Source: Asterella californica
Lineage: Eukaryota > Streptophyta > Marchantiopsida > Marchantiales > Aytoniaceae
Assembly: GCA_036924285.1 (NCBI GenBank)
Contig: JAYKYS010000007.1
Location: forward strand, 7,874,001-7,938,000
DNA: 64,000 nt
Reading direction: 5' to 3'
Under the pieces are notes generated by a model. That model saw nothing but the letters and a program-made list of their open reading frames with translations. It had not been told where the DNA came from and did not search any database. Below, piece by piece: positions 12,591 through 24,170 of this stretch (position 1 is its first letter; every line of letters begins with the position of its first letter). The translations under genes and the position numbers were made by a program.

Positions 12591-12767
12591 ATTGATGACA
12601 TTTGGCTTAATCATCGTAAGTTTACCTTACAAGGATTCTTACTTGCACATCACCCATTGCTTTTGACCTTGCAAGAAACACATGTATCGGCTGATCGGCT
12701 CCACTTCCTGATGCACACTATCACCTAGGACTATTTCGTTTTTGCTTCTGATGCATATGTATGTAGC
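12591..12767 (+). pseudogene. LINE-type apurinic endonuclease fragment (degenerate)
   Basis: One frame reads through IDDIWLNHRKFTLQGFLL and then LLLTLQETHVSADRLHFL, followed by a stop and DYFVFASDAY. The LQETH block is the early active-site motif typical of the AP-endonuclease domain of LINE retrotransposons, where the Glu binds metal. The fragment covers only about 60 residues and carries stops, so it is a relic. No reverse transcriptase could be linked to it. Confidence 0.42.
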
Positions 12768-12835
12768 AGTGTCATGTTGTGATATGACTCAGATGTGAAT
12801 TAGCATAGAATTTGTATTGTGTTGTTTTTTGTGTT

Positions 12836-13370
12836 GTCGTGCGCATACACATCACTACACAACATACATCGCTGTCAGAGATACATCACACATGCACATA
12901 ACACATGGACGATGTCATACACATACACAAGTGTACCACAATGATAAACGGTATGCATTCACTCCACCATGTCAACCGGCACTAAACAAACACTAAAGTT
13001 GAGTCAAATCCACTCTGTGCATCAAAGAATCTAGATTGCGCTCATCAAGACTATCCATCATAGCCGGAGCTTGAAGACTCAACTCGAAAAACTAAAACCT
13101 CCAAGCCCTACCTGCGAAGTATACCCCTAGTGAGATATCTCAAGAACTCGTCCTAACGGCACTAACGGTCCTACCAAGATTAGCCACTCCGCACTCCGCA
13201 CCGAGTGCGGAGTGGCTAATCCTGGTAGCCGAGGTGCTAAACTGATGTGACAACTGTCGTGCGCATACACATCCCTACACAACATACATCGTTGTCAAAG
13301 ATACACCACACATACTCATAACACATGGACGATCTCATACACATACACAAGTGTATCTCAATCGCCCCCT
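12836..13370. repeat. 115-bp direct repeats flanking a hairpin
   Basis: A segment starting gtcgtgcgcatacacatc and running through acatggacgatgtcatacac to acacaagtgtacc lies at about 12836-12953. It recurs with a few substitutions at about 13256-13370. The roughly 300 bases between them contain a long inverted repeat at 13172-13227. Together the region resembles the ends of an element or a small composite repeat, although no coding sequence lies inside. Confidence 0.75.
13172..13227. repeat. near-perfect inverted repeat, 25-bp arms, 6-base loop
   Basis: The left arm ends gccactccgcactc and the right arm begins gagtgcggagtggc, with cgcacc as the loop. Only one mismatch occurs over 25 pairs. 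The stem is GC-rich for this neighbourhood and would form a stable cruciform or RNA hairpin. Confidence 0.9.
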
Positions 13371-13439
13371 CTTAATAGTGCGTCATGTGATCACATCCAA
13401 CGTCGTCAGTGTAATCTGCAAAAAAAAGCAAATCTGCTA

Positions 13440-14455
13440 TAGATAGATATAATCGTCAAGATGAAACTTGTGAATCGATGAACGATAACCTCCTCCTCGA
13501 ATAGTCGTATATCGCAACGTGTCTCTATGCTGAGCAATCGCTAAGTTCTCAAAAGCCATGCGCATAACTCCCCGAAATGTCTCGGCTCGTTGAGAACATG
13601 CACTCACCCATATATCTGAGTCATCAAGGTTCAGCATCTCAGCAGAATCATGATGAATGACCGAAGACAGATTTGGTCTTACAATAGAAAATACGATGAA
13701 AATGAAGCCAAAGACGCTTGCCGGCTAAATCGGTAGCCCATAGCCAACCATAGTAACTGCAATTTCTAGTCTCCCAAGTGACCCTTCTGCAGGCCATACT
13801 TGCACAATCCTCTCTTCACCGTCTGAACAACCCTCTCCGTCAAACCATCCGCCTCAGGATGATCTCGAGATGTAGTCCGATGATCAATCATCGCCTGATC
13901 ACACAAGACCTGAACTCACCAAGAAACTCTATATCTTGGTCCGTCAGCACTTCAGCTGGTGCTCCAAAACGACTCAGCACTCAATCTAAGAATGCATACG
14001 TTGTCCTTTCACTCGTCTTGTCATGTAATGCCACCAATTCAATCCACTTGGAGAAGTGCTCCACCATCACCAACACATACCGGTGGTGACGTACAGTCAA
14101 CGATAAAGGTCTCTCAAAATCTAGGCTCCAAGATAACCCAACCCCATAATCGATAAGGGACGTAATTGTGGAGTAAGATCATTCAACGATGCTTGTACTC
14201 GATCACAAACCACACATCGTGAGACAGACTGCTGCACATCGATGTGCATACCACGTCACCAATACTATCCTTGGAGTAAGTTATGCGTACGCTTCACTCC
14301 AAAATGTCCTAACTCCTCATGAGCATGTCGTACTAACGGTGCTCTCTAAGATGGATGTGACACTGTCCGTACTCTCTCATCGTCTCACACTCAAAATACA
14401 TGTCGTCTTTCTTGTCAAATCTCTTCGCTCGTTAGAGGACGCGATCTGGCTCCTT
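13440..14455 (-). pseudogene. Ty3/gypsy integrase pseudogene
   Basis: Read on the minus strand, the zinc-binding module appears first (VRHAHEELGHFGVKRTHNLL, then a CVVC pair). It is followed by the catalytic core with HRYVLVMVEHFSKWIELVAL, LTDQDIEFLGEF and ADGLTERVVQTVKRGL. The last two contain the second Asp and the Glu of the D,D,E triad; the first Asp of the triad appears replaced by Glu in MVEHFSKW. Several stops and at least two frame changes break the frame. It is an isolated fragment of an old LTR retrotransposon. Confidence 0.8.
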
Positions 14456-14579
14456 GGCACTTACTGTGCTTAAAATAAATATAGAAACTCCAAATATGTA
14501 TCGACTACATAAAGCTAAATGAACATACATTAAAGATTCTTTTTTCTTATCGTTCATTGCTGCTAGATTATGTAACGAG

Positions 14580-15010
14580 ACAAGAAGCATACTCATTCAT
14601 GGATGAGTTTAGCGGATACAATCTAGTTGTAGTAGCAAATGAAGACCAAGGAAATACAACATTCATCACACCAAGAAGAGCTTTTGTATATGTGAAGATA
14701 CCCTCAGCACAACCGACAATTTAAACTAAGTTTGAATCTAGAGAAATGTACCTTCTGGATTAGTTCAGGAGTACTACTTGGTCATATCATATGCAAAGAA
14801 GGAGTATTGATGGATCTAAAGAAGGTGGAGAGAATTCTATCACAACCAGCTCCAAAGAACAAAAAGGAGATATAGAGATTTGTTGGCATGACTAACTACT
14901 ACCGGAGGTTTATTCATCAATTTGCAAAACTGATTCCAACCAATCAGTTAGTTGATAATGGAGAGCGTCAAATGGACTCCGGACTGCCGGATAGCATTCA
15001 AAATTCTGAA
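14580..15010 (+). pseudogene. Ty3/gypsy reverse transcriptase pseudogene
   Basis: The first part reads YSFMDEFSGYNLVVVANEDQ and TTFITPRRAFVYVK, the RT block around the first catalytic Asp. Later pieces read LNLEKCTFWISSGVLLGHII and RFVGMTNYYRRFIHQFAKLI, the conserved end of the RT domain before RNase H. The segment with the central YxDD motif is missing, and stops interrupt the frame, so the copy is deleted and dead. It faces the opposite way to the adjacent integrase relic and probably comes from a different element. Confidence 0.8.
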
Positions 15011-15367
15011 GAAAGCGATGGCGTTACACCAATATTGAACGTACTGTCTCATTGTTATCTTCATTGTAGTTTGGTTCTTAGTACTTCTACTAATCCGCTT
15101 CTTCTTCTACGCGTCTCTCAAAGCTATTGAGTACTAATATTGTCAAAGTCTCTCCTCGAACTCATCTGTCTTCGCATATCCTCATTCTTCAACTGCATAT
15201 AAGTCTTTATTCCTGATCGAATTTCATAGCCATGTTATCTTGTACGTCAATGGATACTCTGAAGTCTTTGATCATAATTTGAGACCTAGTTCAAGAAATT
15301 CAGAATTGACTCCTTCAATCCTTGTTTCAAATTGGATATTTAAAACATGATATCGGAGTTTTTCTTG

Positions 15368-15720
15368 CTATCTAAAATTCTCTAGGAATTGTTCATTGAG
15401 CTCTGTCAAAGTAATTAAATCATCCATATCACTTTGGATAAACCATGCAAATGCTTTCTTTTTTAGAGTACCTAGAAAAAGCTTAACTCGACAGAGGGTT
15501 AGTGCTGAAGTGACAGGATACTGACATTGCAAGTACTGATGAGATGAAGATGCTGATCGAGCGTTAAGACTGAGATGGTAGGTTTGGATAACGTGACACA
15601 ATACATGTGTGACATTTGGCGATCTGGAACACGTGCCACTTGGCAGACCTGCATGTGAGACACCTGCAAGCACACACGACGACATCTGGATTTTACACCT
15701 CCACTTGCAAACACTATAAG
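15368..15720 (-). pseudogene. retrotransposon gag fragment
   Basis: A minus-strand open stretch of about 105 residues ends with RVKLFLGTLKKKAFAWFIQ and LTELNEQFLENFR. That arrangement (a small-residue turn, W-F, then a spaced L-F motif) is typical of the capsid-like core of Ty3 gag proteins. It is short and lacks a zinc knuckle, so it is a fragment. Confidence 0.5.
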
Positions 15721-15779
15721 AGCCAGTGATTAGAATTCTATCTATAGATTTTTGATTGTCAACAAGCTATCCAAAAATT

Positions 15780-17115
15780 TTGCCTTAACTTTCGAGACTT
15801 GAGAGGTTGGGTTGGGGTCATTTTGGTCATTTTTGGATCTAGGCATGAAAATTGTGCGATGCCTCTTACAGTTTTTTGTCTTCAGAGGGAATATCCAACT
15901 TAAAAATGTCATAGAATTCGCTACAAAGGTCAGAACCCGGAGTTTTTTATACCATTCGATAGCTTATTCTGAGCCCGTTCTTTTGATACTAAGAATGCAA
16001 AGTTTAGACTTAAGGAGAAGAAGTTACTGCCATTTGAAATTTCTGACTTTTTTTCTATGTTTTTCGGCAAAACTTGGCAAGCCCTCGCTCAATTCACCAT
16101 AAGGAGGTGTTGGAAAGATCTAGGATCTCAAAAGTAAGAGCCTTGACACAGTTAAGTTCTTGCGATATTCAGAAACTTTTGGAAGGGCATAACTATTTGT
16201 CAAAAGTTGAAATCTGTGCAACGTATGTATCATTAGAAATGTCATTTCAAAGACTTTTCGATGACATCAAAAACACCGGATTGGAGCAACAAAAGATTTT
16301 ACAGTGAGATGAAGTTTTCGGTAGACTTTTTGAGATTTATAGCCAAACTTCACGAGCCCACGCCTAATTTTTAGCACATTTGGGTTGGGAAGGATTCTAG
16401 GGGTCCAAAATTGTGTGGATCCTCGTATAATTTTCAGTCACAAGTCGATTTGGGACTTTAATTTTCATAACTATTTCTGTGGAAGTCAATTGGACGCAAG
16501 AGTGATAATATTAGAGAGAGCTTTCAGAAGACTTTCTAACGAGATCAAGAACAATTGATTTAGAGGAGCCTACGGAGGTTTCAAGCTCGAGTGAAGTTTC
16601 AATCCTTTATATAAAATTGCACGAGCCCTCGTGCAGTTTCGTCTTGTTAGAAGATGTTTGATCAAATTACTTCGGGATGGCACAACTCTGTGGAAGGTTA
16701 GTTGACGACGTTCTGAGTATTGTCGAAATCAAACTTTTGCAAGGATCATGCCTGACACTTAGTTTTAAGTTTTGGTAAATATTTTAGAGAATCTTGGAGT
16801 TTGAAGATCATCGAGCTGGAAGTGACATAACTTCTTCCACTGGAGTCAGTAGGGGACAGACTGGGTACCGCTGGATTCGAGTTTTGGGGGGCTATACAAC
16901 TATAGTGTCGAACCAGGAGTTTAGAAATTTATGTTAAAACCACAGACCATTGAGTTTGTTTGTAAACTCTATTGATAATTGACAATAGTAAGTGTATGGT
17001 TCTGGATTAGTAGTTTGCATTCGTGTGTTGTCATTTGCGTTTCTCGACCCCTAAGCGCTTTCTACAGTCAAATATCTTACATATTCCTGGTTATACATTT
17101 CACGTCTTACAATAC
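15780..17115. repeat. LTR-like non-coding block with recurring internal themes
   Basis: This stretch has no long frame but shows recurring phrases at irregular spacing: cacgagccc or caagccctcg, gggcataact / tcataactatt / ggcacaactctg / gacataacttc, and tggaagtca / ggaaggttag. Such loosely periodic text is common in long terminal repeats of plant Ty3 elements. I could not find TG/CA borders or a partner copy in this window, so the class remains a guess. Confidence 0.35.
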
Positions 17116-18597
17116 GATATCAGCACGAGCGGATGCATGGGCTGTTCTGGGCAGTTGCTTCTCGAACTTAAAGATCTCATTTCAGCTTATTACTAATGGG
17201 GTGCCAATGCTTGAGCTTCTGCAGACTGTGCTTTCTCTATCCCGGACTAAGCAACGACTCACTCTACTAGTATTGTTTATGATCCACTTCTGGAGGGATT
17301 GTTGACGGCATGTGCTCGGCTTTTTGATTCGGCTCCATCCTCTTTCTTAACCGTCTGTAAGTGATATTTTGTGTTACACTTCTATCTGTGTTTCTTCGGT
17401 TGTCCTCTATTCACACGAATGCGTACACAAAATTTGTCAAACCTTATGTACATTAAATCATCGACAACGAGTAAGATCAAATGTTCAACCGGTCAGTTCT
17501 ATAAACGGTGGATAAACCAGAAATGATCATTATAGTTGTTGAATATGGATGTGACCGCTAAATATGCATTACAAATGAATTTTTTTTGTCAAGTAAGAAG
17601 CGGGTTTGACTTGCGATGCTATATTTTAGATCTCTTTTTTGCATTGGAGCTTTCTACCACCGAAAGAGTCTGCCCTTGTACGGACTGAACCTTCCAGGCA
17701 GAAAGATTCTACCTCATGCAACCCAGAGTACGGGAGGATGGGGCTGCCAACAAGCTAATGCTCTTTGGCATGCATTACAAATGAGTGACCGAGCGGAAAG
17801 AAAGAGAAGAAAAACAAGAATATAGTTTTAAAATATTGCAACGAGTGCATTGTACATCATAGATTTTGGAAAACTTGAAAAACTAGAATTCATTCAAACA
17901 ATTCATTCAGTGAGCAAACAACATTCATTAACCATCCAAAGTTAACAAGACAAGTTACACTTCTAAATTAAATTCATAAACCTAAAATACTAAATTTAAA
18001 TATTTAAAATTAAATAGTTTTAATATAAATATTACACATGAACTCTGTGAAGAAAGAAAACTTGTAAGTGCAGTGAGCTGAAACGCTAATCTTCTTACTA
18101 TCAACACAATCTGCTCGATGAATATTAATAATTTAACTTTGATATAAATATTAATTTATCAGTTAACTTTTTTTCAGTTAAATCATAAATCAATGGGTGT
18201 GTATATACCTCCTCCCTCTAAACGTGAAGGGTGATTATGTATGCTTCAAAGGATTAGTATATGCATATAACCTGAAGTTCATACATGGAACGAGAAAAGA
18301 TGATAAGCGTAGACAAAGGAAGGAAAATCTTGGAGCGCAATTGGTCTATACAATGTGGAGCTTGGGTATCAAACTTTTGATAAAGGTTAAATAACTTTTT
18401 ATCCCTGGATGTTAATGAGACTACTATAAGTATTAAATTATATTTAGAAATGAATCCAACGAGAGAGACTATATATTATATATATATATTAGATGTTAGA
18501 TGCATACTGGAAGAGGCTAAAAAAACCTATAACTGAAACACGTGAAACTCCGGTCCCAGAGACATAACACGGGAGAACCATAAAATAGAAAAGAATA
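17116..18597. other. no supportable gene; AT-rich from 17.8 kb
   Basis: Short open frames at 16979-17305 and 17616-17825 have no recognisable motif. A TA dinucleotide run lies near 18475-18490. Confidence 0.45.
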
Positions 18598-18840
18598 TTG
18601 CTATGCATTAGCATAGTTATGGATCGTGAAAACAGAAAGAAAATGAATAATTTTTTGTTGTGCAATGTTATCGTACTGTGATACCGTTCAAAAGAGAGCA
18701 GAATAGACTCAAATGGATCAATAACACTTCAATGGAAAGAAAATCATTATAAAACCCGTAAAAGAGTGAAGAGAGTTTAGATTTTGATAAATCGCTGACA
18801 TATTGCTCCACAATTCTATTACAAGCATAGCTCTTTGTTT
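18598..18840 (+). repeat. repeat family B, copy 3
   Basis: Starts ttgctatgcattagcatag, continues gtgaaaacagaaagaaaatg and ttttttgttgtgcaatg, and ends ttctattacaagcatagctc. It is the longest of the forward copies, about 240 bp, because of extra sequence in the middle. Confidence 0.7.
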
Positions 18841-18842
18841 AA

Positions 18843-19010
18843 TACGTAAAAGCACGACATGATGAATACCAAACGGATGATAAAATCAAATCAAACGAAA
18901 CAAGGAGAAAGAGAGACCCGAAGTGCCAACAACCAACACCTCGAAGGGAAGAAAAGTAGTGACTAGCTCTAAAGTTTCACGTCTCTCTTAGAATATCACA
19001 TACTCATTAT
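18843..19010 (+). repeat. dispersed repeat shared with 60.30-60.47 kb
   Basis: The order gatgaataccaaacggatg, gagaaagagagac, gaagggaagaaaag, tagctctaaag and cttagaatatcacac matches 60310-60470 (gatgaatatcaaatggatgg, agagaaagagagactcg, tagctctaaag, aaaatatcacac). At 60 kb this stretch lies in a degenerate retrotransposon remnant. The copy here is therefore probably a fragment of the same element. Confidence 0.65.
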
Positions 19011-19200
19011 CCTTGTTTAACTGGAAGTTTATTTATCACATAACTCTTCGCTAGCTAAGGGATAAGTGATAAATTAAACCACATTACATATATATTCTTT
19101 CCTATCCAAATATGGTAGAGGTGAAAAATATGCATGTTAGATAAACTTGGTTATTTAGCAGTTATCTCAAGTTTCATATATTAACTCGTGTAAACTTAAA

Positions 19201-19515
19201 ATGAAGATATTCACTTCATGCACACTTAGAAAGCCGGATGGTTTTCTAAGTGTAGATTGATTTATACCCTAATCTTTACTGCCACATGAAATGACATTTC
19301 TTGGGTTACAAGGTTTTAGACTTATACCACCAGCAACAATTCAATCCGTATTTTACCTATGGGTTATGTCAAGATGTATTGTCACTTCCGAGACTGGTTA
19401 ACACATATTAGTTAGGGAGACATTTGATATTTTAATAACAGCTAAATATATATCTTTTTAATATTTACACATTTGCCCATAAGAGAAAATGAGATTAGAT
19501 GTACAAGGCCGTAGG
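19201..19515 (+). repeat. repeat family A, copy with alternative terminal motif
   Basis: The start resembles the family's first stem-loop (attcacttcatgcacacttagaaa, answered by ttttctaagtgtag). The end carries tgtacaaggccgtaggagag, as at 9.95 and 37.43 kb. The second stem-loop is poorly preserved. Confidence 0.5.
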
Positions 19516-19559
19516 AGAGGATATGCAAGGGTTTAATTTATGGTTAAAATCAATGTTTA

Positions 19560-19800
19560 TTAATGAATAAACAACTATAGGCTTCTGGACTTGTACCTTT
19601 TGCAGCGCTGCTGTCTACTCATCCCTTATGGTTTATATCTTGATCTATTCTTGTTTCTAAGCATGAGCTAATAAATACTATTTATAAAATATTTTAATTT
19701 CTTCATCTATTTAATATATAAATTTTATTTAACACTTACATGTTTCCGATATCAATAAAAGCACAAAAATTCCCCAGAAGTTCATCGAGCATGCATATGC
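19560..19800 (+). repeat. repeat family A, 3' module
   Basis: An AT-rich lead-in, then ttaacacttacatgtttccg and the terminal motif cccagaagttcat followed by gcatgcatat. This is the same module as at 5190-5362 and lies directly after another family A copy. Confidence 0.5.
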
Positions 19801-20524
19801 TAAACTGCAAGACCGGCTAGAGAGTTAGCCGCCGTTGGAGGAAATGGAGTCGCAAAACCGACCGTACGTGAGAAATGGAACCTTAGAACTGATCATCCAA
19901 CCCAAGCAAGCCGCTGATCGAGCCGTTGAGACGAAATAAAGACTTTCTTCGAGGTAGAATCTCCCGACTGGAGTTGAGGGGCATGACACATAAAAGCCGG
20001 GTGATCACTTGGATTGTGTTCCCGCCACTAACCTCGCTTATCGTTCGGACTCCCCACTGCGCTTTTACGCACAGTCTCTTTGCTACTCTACGGTGAGTAA
20101 GCCCTTACGTGTTTCACACTCTCATTCTACGGGTATTTATTTGAGTGGAGACTTGCTCTCACGAGACGTAATCATCTCCAAGATGCGTGTAGGGTAGCTT
20201 ATAGGTAACCGGGTGTAAGGGGTACTTATGTAAACAGAAATTTACTTCATCGCATTTTTCACGGGTAACAGCAGGTTCAGCAGGTCAAATACCACTATCA
20301 TCTGAACACAAAACATACATGTCAACAACAAGACATGTATCGACACATAAATTTTAGTTTAAATGTATCAGTTCATACGATCTCTTATTTGTCTTGTGTA
20401 GTGCCTTAACATGATGATGGAACTTGCTTATTTTACATGATAATATTTTTTATAAAATATAAAATATAAAATATAAATACTGAATTCTGGTTTTAACAGA
20501 TTCGATTCTACATATTATATATGT
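19801..20524. other. no supportable gene
   Basis: The part at 19.8-20.2 kb is less AT-rich and might be a scrap of a retroelement, but I see no diagnostic motif on either strand. Confidence 0.4.
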
Positions 20525-20835
20525 ATGACACAAGGAACTCCGCTTACAATGGAATTGCGGAGCTATGCGTTAGCAGTTTTCCAGATCTATCCTTTTTTTC
20601 TTTTCTGGTTTCTATAATAACTCCATCTGTTTGTTCTCGTTGCTTACGTTCGGTTTTCTGGATCTATCCCTTTCCTTTTTCTGGTTTTCACAACGATTTT
20701 CATTTTTCCGTTCTTGTTATTTTTTTTCACTTTTCACCACGAATCCATCAGTATGTTTGTTAAACGGAAAACTATTTCCTCCCTTCTTTTTCAGTTTTCA
20801 GTATCTACATATAGTTATGCTACACCATAGTAAAA
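20525..20835 (-). repeat. repeat family B, copy 4, reverse orientation
   Basis: Read on the minus strand, the landmarks follow the family order: a degenerate start (gttatgctacaccatag on the plus strand near 20815), several blocks of the gaaaa-ccagaaa type, and the attcc-attg-aagc block near 20540-20560. The plus-strand reading frame here is low-complexity Phe/Ser text and is not a gene. Confidence 0.5.
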
Positions 20836-21399
20836 AGATTGGCTGATCACTGGTGGGAAGATTATAGAACCACGAGATCAACTATTGAAACTAATAGCAT
20901 ACATTTTTATCATCTACATGTTACAAGTCGGAAAGATATTCAATTGAGACATGCATAATCATCCACCTCTTCTGGAAAGATTAGGTAATAAATAAAATAT
21001 TTATATAATTAATATTTATATAATACCTGACCCTTGCTTTTTTACTTCTGAAAGCGAATGTGTACACTCTTGGTGTATGGGTTATGTTTACATCTTCTTC
21101 GATTATCGGTTGGATTATCACTTATTACTTATAAAATATTTCATATTTTATATTAATTTATACTAAATTTCCTATATAATATTTATATATTTACTAATAA
21201 AATTGAACATAGTTCAGTCTCGTATACATTAGACATATGCAACATACAGTCAACATCAGAGTATACCTCACCAAGAATGTACTTTTGTTTTTCTTTCTCT
21301 CCACGTACTATATGCAGTATCTGGCATGCAAATCATTTACAGTTATCAAAAGTTATCCTCTCTTCTGTTACTAATCTCTTTCCACACCGATCCCTCTCG

Positions 21400-21850
21400 C
21401 TTGGGATGCATATTCATCTCTTCCAAGTTTCGAAGAGAAATATACAAAGAGCTTTAATTTATGACCTAACCTTTTCAATTTAAGTCCTAACCTTTCTCTT
21501 GAAAGGGTTAGGTCATAAATTAAAGCTCACAAATTAAAATAATTCTACTTCCGGTTCTACTCGAGCGAGTCACTTATAGATTTTACATGACTGAAGTGAG
21601 CATGTGCAATGAAGTTATCAAATAGAATTTAAATTTAATGATCTAAATTAGTACCTTAAATTTAGTTTGAATGAAGTTGATTTATAGAACTTTGACACAA
21701 ATTACGATTGTGCACTTTGCACTAAATTTTTCATTTAATTATTTTGGAAGGCTGCTTTCAGCGAATAAACGATGATTATTTTGTTTCTCTGGTGAACGTT
21801 TGTCTTTTTTCTCCTTCTCACTAGAAGTGCAGCTTGGATGCATATTCATC
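21400..21850 (+). repeat. repeat family A, best-preserved copy
   Basis: Stem-loop 1 is atattcatctcttcc paired with gaagagaaatat at about 21411-21442. Stem-loop 2 is a near-perfect 25-bp stem: the arm at 21450-21475 (agctttaatttatgacctaa onward) pairs with the arm at 21501-21527 (ending ggtcataaattaaagct). The copy closes with ctagaagtgcagcttggatgcatattc near 21824-21850. It has no coding capacity. Confidence 0.8.
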
Positions 21851-22276
21851 TATCCGTTACAAGCTGATTGAAATGTTAACATGTTGATCAGAACCTCCCT
21901 TTTTCTATGAAAAATTGTAAGAACTTCACACTTTTTAACCCCATGTATTGATAAAAGCATGAAAGAGAATATTCTCTTTTATCCCTGAAACTCTATGAAC
22001 TTGATTTCAAGATTTCTCAATCTGTTCTAATAAGTTTGTTAGTTTGTTCAGAAATGAATCGCAAAGTGTAGAGTTAGTGGAGAGTTTTGATTTAAGTCCA
22101 TAGTTCATAATTCTATTCTCGTGAGAAAGTTTTATCACCAGAAATTTATTAAGAAGAAATCACGGTTAAATTTACTACTCCTCCGAAAATGAACCCAAGG
22201 TTACCGGCACACTTATATCGTACGGAGAGTTTAAACACTCGTGGGAGTAGATTACAAGATTTGTGTGTTTACGTCT

Positions 22277-22385
22277 CGACGATGCTCCTAAATCCAATAG
22301 AGAGTGTAAAGAAAAAAACACAAAGATTCTGGTGCCCTTAAATCCAGTAGAGGGTGTAAAAGATAAACATTAAGATTTTGGTGCG
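22277..22385. repeat. about 51-bp tandem repeat, two diverged copies
   Basis: The phrase taaatccaatagagagtgtaaa with a trailing aagattctggtgc recurs at once as taaatccagtagagggtgtaaa with aagattttggtgc. It is non-coding. Confidence 0.8.
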
Positions 22386-22659
22386 TCTGAAAGAATCTTT
22401 ACTGTCACATGTTCTTGGCAGATCGTACGACGAATGGACGAGAAAGTTTACGTTCGCTTGTAAATTTCGATTCAAGAGATTCTTTCCACTGGATTAAAAA
22501 TAAATAAGAAGAAAATAAAAACTTACAAGACAGAAGAGAAACCTAAACGGTCCGAAAAGATTCGCCCGACACCCCTAGTAGGGGTACCAAAATCAGACAT
22601 GAGGATTCTACCGGGACAAATGGATTTTGTCTCCTCATGCAGTTTTGAAACGGAATGTA

Positions 22660-22780
22660 AAGCATGCGTAATCACCTCCTCCATGTTAAGATAGATAAGA
22701 AGGTATATATCCATGTTTAATTGATTTTAAACATTTTCTCTTGGAAGGATTAGTTTATAAATTAATATTTATTAAAATTG
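22660..22780 (+). repeat. repeat family A, 5' double stem-loop only
   Basis: A weak first stem (cacctcctccatgtta answered by agaaggtatata) is followed by tttaattgattttaaacattt paired with aaggattagtttataaatta. The copy is not followed by a terminal motif before the next copy begins near 22900. Confidence 0.5.
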
Positions 22781-22899
22781 CAATTATATTAGTTCATAAA
22801 ATCTTTCCAACAGTAAGAAACGAACCATTCCGCACACTTTTATGGGTTTTGGTTCACAGCAGCCAATCTTATAGTCTTTTATTACATAGAAAGACTATG

Positions 22900-23310
22900 A
22901 GCACCTCCGTATATATTCACCTCCTCCGTCGAAAGATGGAAAAAATAAATATCCAGATGTTTAGTTTATTACCTAACTCTTTCTTTTGGAAAAATTAGTT
23001 AATTTAGAATAAATAAAAAAATAAACTAAATTTAACTTTAAAATGAATTATTTTTATGACGTGACAGCATCTCGATCTTATGGTTTTTGTTGCACGCTGC
23101 AACCCACTTGTATAGGTTTTGTAGAAAAATCCGGGATGTATTCTGCAGTTAGTACATAATATACAAATAATATATACTTTAAATTAAAAATATAAATATT
23201 TTTTTAATATTTTCCACTAACACCTTGATGACGCTTGTAGATTTTTCACTTCTCTCTACGTTTGTTTTTTCATTCGTCCGGCCAGAAGTGCAACTTGGAT
23301 GCATATTCGA
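22900..23310 (+). repeat. repeat family A, complete copy
   Basis: The first stem is atattcacctcctccgtc answered by gatggaaaaaataaatat. The second is tttagtttattacctaactc answered by aaaattagttaatttagaataaa. The end is ggccagaagtgcaacttggatgcatattc. The terminal 100 bases match, in reverse, the copy at 55.05-55.20 kb. Confidence 0.75.
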
Positions 23311-23419
23311 TAAAAAGTTTAGCATGCAAATGCAGAAACTTATAAAACCGTGATGTGTGTCGTGGCAAGAATTAAGTTATGGTTTATCCCCAACAACGTA
23401 ATCATCATCTTGAGAACCA

Positions 23420-23595
23420 ACAAGGTCTAAACTTACAGTGGAATTACATGGCATTAACGATTTATCCTGATCTATACCCTTTCTTTTTCGGGTTTCACAT
23501 CCTTGTCCATCCCTCTTCTTAATCGTTTTCTAATATGCCAAACTTTCAGTTTTCAGTATTAACGTATAACTATTCTAACCCATAGCAAAAATGAA
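23420..23595 (-). repeat. repeat family B, copy 5, reverse orientation
   Basis: Plus-strand landmarks acttacagtggaattac, tatacccttt, tttttcgggtttcac and gtataactattctaacccatagcaa are the reverse of the family order. The copy is diverged. Confidence 0.5.
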
Positions 23596-24170
23596 ATGCT
23601 AGATACATGCGATTATTATTCTCCGAAACATAAATTGTGAAAAAATAAGTAAAATATAAAATAGTCAATACTTTAAAATAACAAAAACCTCAAGGCGACA
23701 ACAATTTATGCTGCGATGAAACTCACCTCTCTCGTGAAGATTTTTCTCGCTGCAGTCCGAATCTAGTCAGCAGGAGGAATATTCCTAAACTACTACTAGG
23801 GCAATGTTCGGGAAAGATTCTTGGGAGAACCGGGGTTTAAGGGTACGAACTAGCATCAATCGATAATTTCCTAAGGGTTACCGGAAACTGCTTCACTTTC
23901 TCGAGTATTGAAAGTAATATCTTCATTTTTTTACTCGATAACTTTTCGACTATTTTCTCTAAATCTTTGGAAATTCACATTCTCAACCGATTCTCACTGG
24001 TCTATCTTCCGGAACTCCCCGAACATTGTACTAGTGGGTGTCAAAATCCTAGGTGAAAAATTCACCGCGGCCTAGAGAATCGTGATATTGGTCCGGTCGA
24101 AATTTTGACGACCGGAAAGAAAAAGATTAACTACCGTGAGTCACGGCGCGACACATAACTTCGATTGTAA
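23596..24170. other. no supportable gene
   Basis: Composition shifts from AT-rich to mixed towards 24.1 kb. I see no gene signature. Confidence 0.4.

Noticed and set aside
18470..18495. TA-rich run as a functional promoter
   Set aside because: It is a simple dinucleotide run in AT-rich DNA with no gene following.
20521..20846. Phe/Ser-rich open frames
   Set aside because: They are translations of the reversed family B repeat, rich in T runs.
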